DNA of 64,000 nt from Daedaleopsis sinensis (lineage: Eukaryota > Basidiomycota > Agaricomycetes > Polyporales > Polyporaceae). The notes beneath the pieces are model-generated. The model searched no databases. It saw only the letters and a list, made by a program, of their open reading frames with translations, and was not told where the DNA came from. The stretch covers positions 3,534,001 through 3,598,000 of the forward strand of contig CM066307.1 of NCBI GenBank assembly GCA_033807695.1, in the 5' to 3' direction. The stretch's first letter is position 1; each line of letters opens with the position of its first letter. Shown here one piece after another: positions 1-13,136 of this stretch. The position numbers and the translations under genes were made by a program.

Positions 1-1184
1 GCAGCGAACATCGGCGGGCAGAGCTCGCCCATTTCGTCCCCGCAGAACCTGATCGCGATCGGGTACATGGACCCCCCGCTCGACTGGGGCTCCTGGTTCG
101 CGGTCTCGCTCCCCGTCTCCGCGCTCTCGATCGTGTTCATCTGGCTGCTCCTGCTCGTGAGCTACCGCCCCGCGCGCTCGCCGACGGGCGACGGCGACAT
201 CGAGATCAAGCCCCTGCGCGCCGCGCGCGAGCGGTTCTCCGCGAAGCAGTGGTGGGTCACGTTCGTGTGCCTCGCGACGATCGCGCTCTGGTGCGTCGCG
301 CATTCGATCCAGGACGTCGTCGGGGATATGGGCGTGATCGCGATCATCCCCGTCGTCGCGTTCTTCTCCACGGGCGTGCTAAAGAAGGTGCGTGGGCGGT
401 AGCGCACGTCGCGCGTCGGTCGATGCTCGTGCTGATACGCGGGACACTTCCCAGGATGACTTCGAGCAATTCCTGTGGACGGTCGTGTTCATCGCTATGG
501 GCGGCATCGCGCTCGGGAACGGGGTGACGAACAGCGGGCTGCTGGAGGTGCTCGGCTCGCGCATCCGCACCATGATCTCGGACATGGAGCTCTACCCCGT
601 CGTGCTCCTGCTCTCCGTCATCGTCCTGGTACGTATCCTTCATCTCGTCTCCCCTCCCTCCCTCGTGGGTCTTGCTCACTCTGCTCCGCCCGGGCGCGCG
701 CAGGTCATCTCGACGTTCATCAGTCACACGATCGCGAGCGTGCTCCTCGTCCCGATCGCCAAGGAGGTCGGGCAGAACATGCCGCAGGATCACTCTAACC
801 TGCTCATATTCATCACCGGCCTCATCTGCTCGGCGGGCATGGGCATGCCCGTCTCGGGGTTCCCAAACCAGACCGCGTACGTGCCGTCATCGTTTGTCTA
901 CGATGTTTCCTGACGAGCTCTCGGCGTTTCACATGGGGCAGTGCGACGCAGGAGGACGAGATGGGCCAGCTGTACCTATCTAACGTCGACTTCCTCAAGA
1001 ACGGCGTCCCCGCGAGCATCATCGCGACGGTGGTCAGTGTTCGCGCTCGACGTGTCTCGTATCCCTTGCTCAACGTGCTGCGCAGGTCGTGTCCACTGTG
1101 GGCTATGTGCTGATGAAAGTCATCGGGTATGTGCTCCGTCCTCATCCTACCGATGCTATTCCTCACGCGTATTCTAGGCTTTGA
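1..1184 (+). CDS. Low-affinity phosphate transporter, Pho87/90/91 type (3' end only)
   Basis: C-terminal part of a divalent anion:sodium symporter (DASS) family carrier, most like the fungal SPX-domain low-affinity phosphate transporters; the 5' end lies outside the window. Exons read: 1-387, 455-628, 704-876, 942-1032, 1086-1126, 1178-1184, ending in a 7 nt last exon that gives Gly-Leu-stop. Visible: the family signature ISSPQN near the start, its second pseudo-symmetric copy MPVSGFPNQTA before the intron at 877, and at least four hydrophobic membrane segments. The protein would sit in the plasma or vacuolar membrane and import inorganic phosphate (family knowledge). All six exons join in frame with GT-AG introns of 51-75 nt. 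Sulfate or dicarboxylate transport is a less likely alternative, because the missing N-terminal SPX domain cannot be checked. Confidence 0.85.
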
Positions 1185-1849
1185 GTGCGCTTGGATCGAC
1201 TCTACTTAGACTAGGAGCGTCTTTTGTTTCGAGCAGGCCAAATGATCCAGTCTCTTACCTGCTCAATGATTGAGACGCCACCGTGCTTGACGGACCGGGG
1301 TAAATTTGGGGTGATTGCAGTCATCGTCGCCAAGCTACGCGGTGGGCCTGAGATCTAAGAAGTCACATTCGAAGAGGCGAAGTGGAGGCGAGGCGAGGCG
1401 AGGAGGACGCGCGGAAGCCTCAGCCTCGGCATCGAATACGAGCGCATTGGGGGCCCGGGTACACTGTGGCGTGCATGAACCTCTTCTAGCCCGACGAAGA
1501 GGCCCGCCGGCACCAACGCCTCCCTACCGTCGCCAGAAACGCACAGATTGTGAACAGGGATAATTCCATGACGACATTGATAGGTACGAGATGACCGCTA
1601 GACAAATGCCATGCACATCATGGTGTTGTTCTTCATTAAATCATGGAGCGAAGACTAGGAAGAGTCCAGAATACATGTCAGCAAGCATGCAGGATCGAGA
1701 CGAGGACGATACAGACAGCAATTCCACATTAAGTCTTCCCTAAAACACCAATGCCTGACTCGGAGGGGTGGCATGCGGCGTGACCTACGGGGAAAAGTAA
1801 GTCAATGTTTAGTTCTGAAAGCTATTACGAAACCTTTGTGCTCGCACCT
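1185..1849. other. Gene-free stretch
   Basis: Between the transporter stop and the 3' end of the small minus-strand gene. I see a short purine-rich GGCGA repeat run near 1385-1405 and otherwise no frame that looks coding. Probably two converging 3' UTRs. Confidence 0.5.
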
Positions 1850-2279
1850 CTAGTCACTGCTGCGGATGCGACGGCTCACATCATACCACTTCGCACCTTG
1901 CTTCTTCACTCCCATGAACTCCTTCGCACTTGTCACGTCTTCCTGTGTCAATGGCGCGTTCAGAGCTTCGTGCGAGCTGTTGTCCTTGAAGACAAACAGC
2001 CAAGTCAGCTTGTGCCAGGTGCCTAGACGCGAGCAAGATCACGTTGCGGTCGAGACGTGGGACTTCTCCCGCTCGCCGGGATAGTAGTTGTCGTAGTATC
2101 TCTCTGCCCACTGGTTGCGACACGCGTCGTCGACCCTGCACGGCCAAGGCACGGCCTACTGCTTTTCCCTGCGGGATCCAGCCAGTGAGACGCCCTGGAC
2201 GGTTAGGTGGGGTTGTGACGGGGGTGGATGAGTCGGTACCCGGTGGCGGATCTGGTCCCGGAGACTCAGAGGTAGACAT
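1850..2279 (-). pseudogene. Small uncharacterised protein gene, apparently disrupted
   Basis: Not recognised. Read on the minus strand, an ATG at 2279 opens a Pro/Ser/Thr-rich N-terminus (MSTSESPGPDPPP...). A shift of one base near 2125 then moves the reading into a strongly protein-like frame containing NQWAERYYDNYYPGERE. After an in-frame TGA the same frame continues as TWLFVFKDNSSHE and later AKEFMGVKKQGAKWY, ending with TAG at 1850-1852. The two halves look like one short globular protein of about 110-140 residues. The TGA could be spliced out by a 48 nt intron with a CAAG acceptor, but I find no clean intron that repairs the first shift. It may therefore be a pseudogene, a sequencing-error gene, or a gene with an unusual splice. 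No function is proposed. Confidence 0.4.
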
Positions 2280-3379
2280 TGTGGTTGGATTCAAGTTGGA
2301 AATGACATTGCAGTGCCACGGGCACGGGCGGCGCATCAATCACCACACGGCTTCTCGCTCGTCCTAGTACCCGCCCGGCCTGACGTAGATTCGGAGGTGT
2401 GTGTTTGATGCATGTGTACATGTGTGCGCGCGTGTGACATCGACGAGGATCCGCCGCCGCCGCCGCCGCCGCGGTGTGCGTGGATCCCCAGAAGACTCAC
2501 AAGTCCGAATAAGGTATGTTCCTATTTAACCATACGTGAATGCGACAAGCTCGCGCACTTTTCTTTTCCTTGTTAGCGCATCAGTTGCTTGTGACTCTGC
2601 TCGTACCGTGCAGCGCTCGAAATAGAGCTACGTACTCAGCTATATCGACAACAAAGCTCGAGGGCTGAAGGTACTCCAGTATCGGGGTGACGGGAAAGTC
2701 GAGTTCGTGCGTTCCATCGGCGCCGACTCGACTGAAAGCCTACGAACACGAAGAAGGTGCTTGGCTTAAGCAAGTAGGTCAGTAATGTGACCTAGTGCTG
2801 CTATAAGCGCACCACCCTACGCACGCGCCACCCATGCTGCTACTGTACATATATATCATATGTACTCGCAGTCTTCACCCAGTTATATTCACACCACACG
2901 GTCAGCGCACATCGCGCACATCGCCGCCGAAGAGAAGCGAGGAGTCTACCCCAAAGTCAACTGTCAGATACAGGTAAATCAGCAATCGAGATCGGCAGGA
3001 AAGATACTACAGTCAAGATAGAGGCGAGAGGAGCACTCATGCCGTGAACTATGAGACAGGACATAACGGTCGTCAGCTCGTGATGGTCGTGAGGGGGTCG
3101 TGAGGGTAAGGCGGATAAACATATGTCTCAAGAATAGGACACCGGAAGGTCGGGACACAGCAGATATCATAAGCGCGGCTGGATGGAGGGTCGGGGACAA
3201 GGAATGGGGTGAGTGCATAATCAGCAGCAGCAGCAAGGCATAAACCGACGGCGACGATCAAGGTAAGCAGGGGGCCGGGGCGTAGGCCGCGAGTCGACTG
3301 ACACGTCTCGCGTCCGCATGGCGACAGAAGCAGGTTACAGAGAGCGGCAAGCAAGGAGGGAGGGGGTTCGGACTGCGGG
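2280..3379. other. Gene-free stretch upstream of the small minus-strand gene
   Basis: Contains a GTGT/GCGC-rich tract (about 2397-2440), the CCG trinucleotide run at 2451, a TATATATCATATGTA segment near 2850, and probably the 3' UTR of the SAM-domain gene up to 3379. No coding frame is convincing. Confidence 0.5.
2451..2471. repeat. (CCG)7 microsatellite
   Basis: Seven uninterrupted CCG units followed by CGG, in the presumed upstream region of the small minus-strand gene. A replication-slippage type repeat; no function can be read from it. Confidence 0.9.
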
Positions 3380-5980
3380 CTACGGTCGGAGGCCGCTCCC
3401 CTTGCCGACGACCTTGCGCAGCACGACCTGGACCACCACCGCGCACACCCCAAGGCCGACGAGGAGCACGTACGACGGGAGGTCCCCGACGGTCGCCGGG
3501 TGCGTGCCCTCCCCGTCGTTCTCGTCCGCGTCCTCCCGCGCGGCCAACGCGGACGACGACGCGAACAGGCTGCTCGCGGGCGCGTGCAGCCGGCGGACAA
3601 CCTCCGACGTCACGGCCTGCAGCGCGGAAGCGGACGCGGCCGTCGACGCCAACACTGACGCTGCGCCGGCCTTGCCCTTGCCCTTCCTGTTCGTGATGGT
3701 GATGGCGCCGGCGCTGCTGGACCCTGGCGCAGCGTTCGCGTTCGCGGCTTCGGACGCCGTGCTGGACGGAGCGTGGGGCGAAGGATCCGAATCCGAGGGG
3801 GACACGCTGGACTCGGCGGGCGTGTCGCTTTGGACCTTCGCGTCGACCGCCGTGGCCGCGGAGGACTGCACGCCGACATCCACGCACGGGACTGTACGCT
3901 TGGTTTCTGTTCCTGCTTCCGCAGCCGGGCGTGTTTGAGAGTGCAGTGCGAATGCGAGCTCGCGCTCGCGGACGACTTCCTTCGTCTCGAGGTCCGCGAC
4001 CTTCTGTTCGACGACTTCGAGCCGCGCACGGAAGGTCTCGAGCAGCGCGCGCGTCGCGAGAATCTCCTCCTCGAGCAGACGCTCGAGGTGCGTGCTCTCC
4101 AGCTCCGGCTCCACGGGCTGGGGTAGATGTTCGCCCTCTGCCGCCGGCCCGTCCGCCGGGGTCGCGGGCAATGGACGCGACTTCTGCTGCCGCTCTGGGG
4201 ACGCGTCGCCGACGGGGAAGGCCTCGAGACCATTGGTGGGCTCGAGCGGCCGAAGCGCATCTTTGGACGGGGACGAAGGCGCGAAGATCGCGGTGACGAC
4301 GCGTCGCTCGCTTTTACCCTTGCTGCTTCCGCCGCTGCTCCGCCCGCTGCCCAGCCCGGCGACGGTCTTTAATCCAGTGATCGTCTCGGGGATAGCGTCA
4401 AGATAGATGGTCTGCGCCTCAGCTTGGCCGTCCGGAATGTGTTTAACCGTAACTCCGGGGTCAAGGTCCATCTCCTCCCATGCCCGTGCGCCGGTCACGG
4501 GTTGCTTCGAGAGTTCCGCAAGGAGCGCCTCCATAGTCGGCTCATCGTCCGCTCCCACACGGCTGCTGTGCGAACCGCTCGGGGAAGGGGGCATGGGGAG
4601 CGGACGCCTCTTGGACGGGCTCGGACTCTCGACGACGCGTTGGCCGGTGATCCTGCCTTCCTGACGGGCCCACCGACGAAGATTTGTGCGCTCGTCCACA
4701 GGACCGTCTTCGCCCTCCAACCCGCCGTCCGAGCTGAAGCTGCCACTGCGCTCGAACGTCTCGATCATGCCTCGCACACGGCCACTGCGGTAGCGGCGCG
4801 CTTTAGATCGACCGAGGACCGCGCCGGGCGAGGTGGACTCGTCTTCGCCAGCCCCGGACTCAATTGAAGAGGAGGATGAGTTGAGTTCTGGGTTGGAGAA
4901 TAGCGTCGGAGGAGATGCGGACTGCGGGGAAGGCGAAGTCGCAGGGGAGCCATCGACGCCCCAAATGCGGCCTTTGAGGACGTTCTGCCTCAGGTTGCGC
5001 GCCGCAGTGAGCAGGGCATCGCGCCACTTCTTATTCATGCCCAAGCTATGAAATGCATCAGCACTGACTTCGTATAAGGGACTTGGAACGAGATGGTAAA
5101 TATGAACGCTCCCGCCATGGTCGAGACTTCATCGTACAAAATACAATGCCGTTTGCGCCTGTTCAGCGTGAACTGGGGAAATAGGGAAGCTATTCCATCT
5201 AATGCATGATGCGTCGAAGGTGACCACAATGGCGGGCGCAGAGTCACGAATACATGTTCGAGAATGATCATGGATTTGAGACAATTGAACTCACCCTTCA
5301 AGATCGTCTTCGTTCAGCCGCAGGAACGTCCTCCCACCGATCCTAGCACTCTTCACGAACGCAGCGATGTCCTTTGCGACCAGGGCGGGCAAGCCAATGG
5401 ACTCGATCTCTCCTGGCTTGCCTCCAGATGTCATGCGCAGAGCGGTGATCAGATAGACGGCAAGCTGAGATGGTGTCCAAAGCTTCGGATTCTCCGGAAG
5501 ATCGTCAACAGACGGGGCCGACAGAGCAGGACTCGGGATTGGGATGATAGGGAGCGTCGAGGAGCGTCTGGGGCGGCGAGGAGGCATAGATGCGGCTTCA
5601 TCTGCACTCACATATCCGCCGCTTCCCCCGCTGCCATCCCTCCTGATATTCGGACTGTCCAGCGCTGGCGGGATGGGGAGTGGTCGTGGGGACTCGCGAC
5701 CAGGAGACTCAGGTACATAGCTGAGGGACTTGGAGGGGCGGTGGCCCTTGGCCGGGTCCGACCGACTAGGACTAGGAGAGGTCGGAATGTAGTAGTGATG
5801 GGTCGCGTTGACATTATATCCAGACGAGTTCGAGCGAGTGAGGATACCGGTGGAAGTCGTCTTGATCGCGTATGGATGTGGATTGGGCCTCAATTCTGGG
5901 TCTTTCTTGGATGGCGATGGCAATGGATAGGACGAGACGGGAGGAGGGGTGGGGAGCGTGCGGGTCGTTATAGTCGCCAT
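3380..5980 (-). CDS. SAM-domain protein with coiled coil and C-terminal tail anchor
   Basis: Two exons, 5295-5980 and 3380-5045 (minus), joined GG|C in phase; 783 residues from the ATG at 5980. Residues 1-160 are Pro/Ser-rich and probably disordered. A sterile alpha motif lies at about 166-255, and the intron cuts it: LWTPSQLAVYL in exon 1, then EDDLEGLGMNKKWRDALL across the junction, the classic SAM helix-5 pattern. A charged heptad-like stretch at about 547-595 should form a coiled coil. The last 30 residues hold one hydrophobic segment (about 754-774, YVLLVGLGVCAVVVQVVL) followed by a basic end, as in tail-anchored proteins. SAM domains oligomerise or bind partner SAM domains (family knowledge), so a membrane-tethered scaffold is inferred. 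I do not know a named orthologue. Confidence 0.85.
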
Positions 5981-8900
5981 TATGGACGCCTATGAACGGA
6001 TTGATCTGCTGGGCTTGCTGCTGTTATCAACGCACTCTACACCAACAGCATCAGTTCAAAGACACTTCAACGAGCAGCGGAGGGACTCACTGGGTAGCCC
6101 GACCCAGAGGTGAACAGCGTGGAGGACGAGAGCAAACCCCGTCCACGCCGTCAGACTCGATGAGCTCACTCGTGACAGTCACAGTCACGCAATGGCAGCG
6201 ACAATGGGCGCCTGTCGCATCCTCAGGCTTTCTCTCGTTCTCTTCATGTTGACGCGTCGGCGACACAGGTTGTCCATATTTTCACAGCTCAACGCGTTAC
6301 CTTATGCTTATGATCACCTTCCTGAAGACGTATGTGCTCTCTATATAGCAGCACTCTCTACACAAATCGTCTCAGCGGCGGAGTTGAGATTCTACTACAA
6401 AGGCTTTTCCGTGCCAGTTAAACTGGCCGGTCAGTCACATATAAGTGAGCAGTTCATATGAGCTTTTTAACAAATGTTATATATCTTAAGAATCTTGTCC
6501 AGAGTTTCCCTGCGGACCAGGGCGCAGAATTCGTCAACTACAGACGTATGACGTCACGCGTTCAATTTGATCAAGTACTTACGTTCTTCCAAACCAACTT
6601 TAACCAAGACGCTAGCGGAACACAAGTCACCACGACTACTAGTACTGTATACTAGGTGAGTCTCAGGCCCACTAGGAAGGGTCGCTTACAACGAGTTTGT
6701 GTACCACTCAAGGCGATCATGTAGTGACAACAAAGCGCTGATCGAACGCTACTAGCCTACTGCACACCTGAAGATGACTGCAGATGATTCAACATATCTA
6801 CATAGCCTTTCAGATGTCGCCGACGAGCTACCTTTTTGTGTACACTGCGTACAGGGGACTCCGTGCAGAACAGCACTGGGTACCGGTACCACATCGGGCG
6901 CCTAATCAACGGCCGGCCGCCGCCGTCATCCAAACTCGCTGACGCCGTACTTGATGGGACCTTTGTCGGCGACATAAGAATATACCATGTCATACAGGCA
7001 CAAACAAACGTACGATTTCTTCTACGCGTACTTTCGAAAGGCTTATAAGTTCTCGTCGGTGTCGATTGTCGCAGATTGCAGAGCTACAATTCTTGCTAGC
7101 GACATCTCCCACCTCATCTCCGGATTCGGACCGGCAAAGTAATCAGCTTGTCAATGACTCGCTATTCTGGGTATGTGGTTAATATCTGCGAATAGCTTTT
7201 CCGCTGCTCACCGTGTCCTATTCAGTTGCCCTCAAACGGGGACGCTCCGAAACTGTTGAGCCTGACGCCTTCATGTTGGTATTGTGCACTGGAATAGCAC
7301 GAAGGTACGGCCTTCTCCAAGTCCGGTCCACAATGCGAGAACCTGATGATACATGTCAGCTGATCAGGTTCACAGATCATCCAGCGACACTTCTCAAACC
7401 TTCAATCCGGAATGAAAATATCACTACTGAATTGGGCGCAGAAAATCCCAGCAGCTGCGCTTTGGGCAACGGTACTGCTGCAGCCAGCGTGCCGGCATGG
7501 TTCTCTTTTGCAGAGGTGAGACTGCACATATTTCGGTGTAATCTATCTCGTACTGCTCGTATCACGGGAGTTTTCATCTAGGATTCGGTAGGGAGGTAAG
7601 TGCGACCTGTCTGTCATCTATCACACCGTTCATTCAAACGCATGTATCCAGACTCATCGGCCGCACATTATGGCAACTGCTCGCCGTGCGATAACATGAT
7701 TCTCATCCGGGTCTCTCGGCAACTGTCTCCGCAGGTGTAATTATGCACCAGACAGCTACCGGCATGCATCGACAAACCAGAACCCCGCTCAGACCCTACG
7801 AATGGATGCATTTGCGCGACGCTAGAACCCCAACACCATCTCAATGAATCCCAAAACAGTACGTCCGTCACGCATCCCTAAATATCGTCATTCTAACCCC
7901 TTACCAAGACCGTGGCCGTGGTCATGTCCGTGACCACGGCCGTGGCTCTGGAGTAGTATCTTCTCGGTACAAATGCAAGTCCGTGTACCGTTACAGATGC
8001 AAGCCAAAATATAGCATCTCAGCTATTTTCTACACTCTGTGACCTCCCCACGTTCCCATGTACGTCCTCTAGCCCCTCTTGGCATAAATGAAACCTTGAT
8101 AGCGCCTCCAAACTTGTCAGCACATGTGAATCCTCACGCTCTTCGCTCAGTCCTCACGGCTCGAGCTGTCGCACACCTCGATCACCGTGGTCGCGACGCG
8201 CCCAAAAGAGGCATCTCCCACCGGCGGGCGCTTATATCTGCTTCCCTCCCTGGTCGCTTCCCTTCGTCGCATGGTTCGCGCGACACTGGTCGCACCGTCC
8301 ACCTCTCCGCGATGATATTGGCAGCAGTGGCCTCGGCGGTCATCCAAGCTTCTCCCCAGCCCGGTCCCGCCAACTACATGTCCCGGCGTTCCCTTTCCCC
8401 ATGTTTGGCCGCCCGCCAGTCGCCTGACCCGGACGATCTTCCCCGCTGTTCCATCATGCCCGTCGGGCTGGCACACCGATGCCGGGGAACAGGGTGCTTC
8501 GCCCTTGTACGTCAATGAGACTCCAACGGATGCCGCCACGGGACTCTGCGCTGCTCAGGGTGGGATCGGGCTCCGCGGAGGCGCGCCCGGCACCGGGGGT
8601 GCGACTCCCCAGTCCTCGCGATTGTTCTGTCCCCTACTCCGCCGTTCGGGCATCCTATCGCATGCACGCACGGTGGCACGGTGTCCCGCATGTGCGTCCG
8701 ATCGCGCTCCTAGAGCTGCAGCTGAGATCTCAGCTGAGTCTCGGAGGCGCGCCCGAGGGCGAGGGCCAGACCCGGGCTCGACGCTGCCCTCACGCACCTT
8801 GAAGTTTGACGTCTGATCGCCCGAGGCCCAGCGCTCGGCATTCAACCTCCTGGAAGTGGCACCTGCCAGTGCGGTCAGGCAGCCCATATCTGAGTTTCTC

Positions 8901-11900
8901 ACTGAACGTTGAATCCTGGCCTGAGCGCTGACAGATTGCGGCTAGTTTGCGCAGTAATGTGACGGTCGACTCTCCCAGTGGCACGCTGCTTGTGCATATT
9001 TGTAGCGACCCGAAGGCGATGAAGAAATAGGCAGGCAGCACAATATGGCGTCACATGCAGGCCAGTTGCAAGTCGCTCCAACGGTCTCCCATAGTCATTT
9101 GACTGTCAGATCCAGCACATGCCCTGTCGCCGCTTCTACCTACGCACTCCCTCCGGGCGAGTGGGCGAATCGTCGGGCTGTTGGCCGTACAGCCGGCACC
9201 GTTGCTGCCAGGCGTCGACTCGCTCGTTGACGAATTCTCCGCTACACTGTGCAGCAGAAATACAACCAGCCTTTGGCCGCCCTGTCACATCCCTTCACCA
9301 AGTACGCCTTTGTTCTTACGACCTTGTTCCGATCGTCGCGGCAATACCCTGACTGGATGTCGCCTACCTCAGGTCGTGCCAGTTGCCTCCCGCTCTCCAT
9401 CCTCCCATCTTCTAGAAGACTCGGTCGTACGCAGCGTTCTTGATGCAGGCGTGAACCATCGTAGTGAGGCCCTGGTGCGGCCCCACTCCCGTCTCCAGCC
9501 TATCGACATGCGAGCGGCTTATCCCAGAGGCGGGCGGGGCGCTCAGGCACGTCTCCAGCATCAGGTCCCTTCGACGCATAATGCGCCACGATGGTCGTTC
9601 ATGCTCGCCATCTCGACGCCAACAGGGTCAGGGATCGGTCGTCCGTCGGGACTAGAGGCCATGCTTCTGATATGGAGCTGCACGCTGACGTTCTAACGTC
9701 CTTCAGTCTCCGAGCCTCGGACTGCCCGGTCGAGCAGCTGGCACGACCACCGACCGGGGTACCCCGAGCTTGGGCATGTGCTGTGGTGCGATAGCGTGCA
9801 TATCCAGAGCGGTGGGCGATCCAGGGGCGATCTCCCCTCTCCCAGGACGACTGGAAAGGTTCGTCTCTTTGTCATACTCCCTTCGTCGTTGTTCTCGTCG
9901 GCCCCCGGCGCACCGTAAATTCGGTCCCGCACGACGAGCGAAGGAGCGTTGGCTAGCGGTGCCGTTAAGCTCTTCAAGTGCCAGTGCTACATGTCCACGG
10001 TAGAAGCAGCCAGGAAGCAGCTGCCTGTGCTCCCTCGCGAGACATGCGGTTCCCGCGGATGCGTCCGATGACCACTCGGCGTGTACACACCGATGCAGAC
10101 CCTTCGAAGCTCAACGGCCGCTCGGACTCGACGATGAGATCAGACGGGGGTTTGCTGGGTACCGGTTCGGCCTGGTCAGCGGTCCGGAGGCCATGCGCCG
10201 TCACTTGGCCCCGTGTTACAGCTTCGCAGTCGCAGACCAATATTGACCATAGGTTAAACGCACGGGTTCTCGAAACTTATCCCGGTCAGTGTGCCACTGC
10301 TACGAACATCCTGAAATCTGCCCGCCCACGCTGGGCTTCAGCTGCCTCAGCCTTGCGCGCATGACCGATGGATCATGAAGGGGGGGCTGAAGCACGACAT
10401 TGACTGGCGGGCTCGGCCGTTGGAGCGGCTGCTACGGTGAGTCATGGCAATACTTAATGTGCATCATGCAATTGCTCCCTTTAATTGCATCGCGGCCGTT
10501 TGACAGGTCCGAAAAATGTATTACGAACTCCTCGCCTGCGTTGAGGGTGGGCCCCAGTCACCAGCGACCCCGACGAGTGCCTGTATTAGCGTCGTGGCGT
10601 CGCGGGTTGGTGACGGTTACCACTGCAGGACGATCTGAACCGACAATTCAGCGGACCGTGGTTGCTGACAACACTGAGGGTCCATGGAACCTCCCGCGGC
10701 ACACTTCTGATGCAGAATCCAGATGAACATTTACGCGTACGACGCTTATCGTGGTTCCCCGTCTTGATGTTAATATTAATGATCATGATCCTGATTCCGT
10801 TAATTAAGCCAGGGCAGCGCCGGTGTTGATTGCGCTGGCGCGGACAAAGTCGAGTAAGTAAAGTTCCCTAACGACCTGAGTATATACACAGCAGAAGATT
10901 ATCGGTATCTATGCGCGTACTACTTACCCGTTTTCTCGTTTCAGGGGTCATTACTAGGAAGCCAGCGAACGGCTAAACCTCTCTATCCCCTCTACGCCAG
11001 GCCGCTGCCCCTATTTTCAATTTTCCGCATTCCCTCCCTCTTGGGTTCGAGTTTCCTTTCTTCCGCCGGGTCCCATGATGGCTGCCTTGGACTCCGGACA
11101 CACTGCGTGATGATTGATTGGTCGGTGAGTGGCGTACACATGCGCATCGTAATTGGCACGCCAATCCACGCCGCACGGCGGTGATGACGAACGACCGCGA
11201 ACGACTAACAGAATTTGTAGAACAGCTCCAGAAAATAAGTAAGTTGGGACAACCAAGCTCAGCCGCCCGGTCAGCGCGGACATATGGTGACAAGGCACCG
11301 GCCGCGCCGCACACGGCCGACCACCCAATCCTGGGCATATGTTCGCTGGCATCCGAGGGGATGACGTACGGGCGTACGGCATTCCACCGCTCGATGGCAG
11401 GTAGGGCTATGCCAATATTATGGCAAGAACCATACACGGTGCCACGGACTGCAAGTACAGCACCGAGACAGACGTAACTGTCATGTCCCATACGGTGACA
11501 TGGGCTCGAGATTCGATTCTCGACGGTCGACGGTCGAGGGGCACTGCGGACAACGGTCACGAGTACCGCTCGAAATCCAATCTTGAAGACTACACTCCCG
11601 CGTCGAACATTCCCTTTGTGGCGTGCACAACGTCCTGGGACACTCTACTCGCCGCCTCTAGCCCCGGCCCAATGCCAGCAGATGCCAGTGTGCTTCTAGC
11701 TGCATCTCACAATACCGTCGCGAGCCGAAGAAGCTAGTAGTTCCAGGGGCGCGCGGTGGAGAAACCCCATTCCTCCTCCCTCATCTCCGATTAATCACGC
11801 CCGTCCCTCGTCTCCGCACACTCACACACCGGGCGTGCTCTCGGTCCCGAACGCCTCTCGCATTCCCAGGCGATAGACATGGTGGGAGCACACCCGGGGC

Positions 11901-13136
11901 GGGCGCGGCCCGCGCGTCCGCCCTGGCAGCGCACACTGCCCAGGCAACGTCCTAGACGTCCACGCTGAGGGACCGGGGACGATGCGCTGGGATTGCGTTC
12001 CTGCCAACGTCAAACAAGGATGGACGGCTGCGAACGCGATGCCAGTGCTGCGTCGGTGAGCCCCGCCGTCCCCGCGGTCGTCGATCGCCCCCCGTCCATC
12101 TGTGCACCGTGCGGAGGAGGCATTAATTAATATAGACGTTTCCGGACGCAGAAGCACCCTCCCTAGAAGCCCCCCGGATGAGATACAAGCAAATGAATAC
12201 GATCTCTGAGAACACTCGCATGGGTGATGCACGGGAGCACGGGCGCAGAGCTCAGGATCGAAGCCGCCGCGGTGGGAACGCCCCCCGCGCGCCCCAGATA
12301 CCCAGGAGGCAGGTGCTCGGGCCTGAGGCTTGAGACACGGTGCCTACGGCGGCCAATGAGCTCGACGTCTGCTCAGAAGGACAATCACCAGCCGGGACCG
12401 TGACGTCGGACTCTGCGCAGGCCCGTTTTAGCACGCAGTTTCTGTGGTTACACGGTACGGTGAATGGCCATGGCCCGCGATGTGTGCGGCGCGCCGCTCG
12501 TCGCGTAAGGCCCCGAGCTTCGCTGGGCAGGACGTCGAACGTTTAACGTTTCGTGGGAAGCGTCCTGGGCAGGACATCGGATGGACGCGCCTGGCCAGAG
12601 GATATCATGCGGACGACAGCCCGGAGACGCAGGCTCGTAGCCGCATGGCACGCTCGGGAGCCTCCCGAGGTGTGTATGCCGTTGCCAATCCCAATGCCGT
12701 GCGGCCCTCTTGCACCATCGAGACCAGCCTCAGCACACGGTGTCAGGCTCAGGACCGTCAATCTCCATTGCAGAGCTCAGGTGCGCGAGCTAAAGGGACA
12801 GGACTGAGGACGGGTGATTGCCAGCGTCGCTTGATTTCTGGTTTCTGTAGTGGTAGTGTACATGTACATGGTGGTTGGTGCGCACCTGGCGCTGCGTGTG
12901 CGCCAGGCCCAGGCTACTGCTAGTACTACATTATGTAGAATACGAATTCAAGCAGAGGAAGACGAATAGAGAGAGAGAGGACAGATGGAGGGCACAGATA
13001 AAAAGACCGGTTAAACGGGCAAACCGACGCGGGTGCGTCAAGGGGGCGAACTAAGAGAGCTATAATTTACGCGAACGGTGAACGGTGAACATAGACACTG
13101 AGCACTGACTCCTAAGCGCAGGGCGCGGCGCACGCA
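5981..13136. other. 7.1 kb stretch without a supported gene
   Basis: Many short open frames exist here, but none shows family motifs, sensible splice continuity or consistent codon bias. Items seen: a TGACGTCA octamer at 6549-6556, a hairpin-forming inverted repeat at 7910-7945, a short stem with arms CCTGGCG/CGCCAGG near 12886-12908, and GA-rich sequence near 12952-12980 just past the APSES gene's 3' end. It may hold promoters, decayed transposon sequence or noncoding RNA; I cannot tell which. Confidence 0.45.
7910..7945. repeat. Hairpin-forming inverted repeat
   Basis: A left arm of 15 nt (CCGTGGCCGTGGTCA) and a right arm of 15 nt (TGACCACGGCCGTGG) pair over 11 perfect base pairs around a 6 nt loop, then two mismatches and two more pairs. 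The neighbouring CCGTGG units also make it a short direct repeat. No gene is adjacent. Confidence 0.75.

Noticed and set aside
5981..13136. Hidden LTR retrotransposon
   Set aside because: No reverse transcriptase, integrase or protease motif was found in any frame, and no terminal repeats could be identified by eye.
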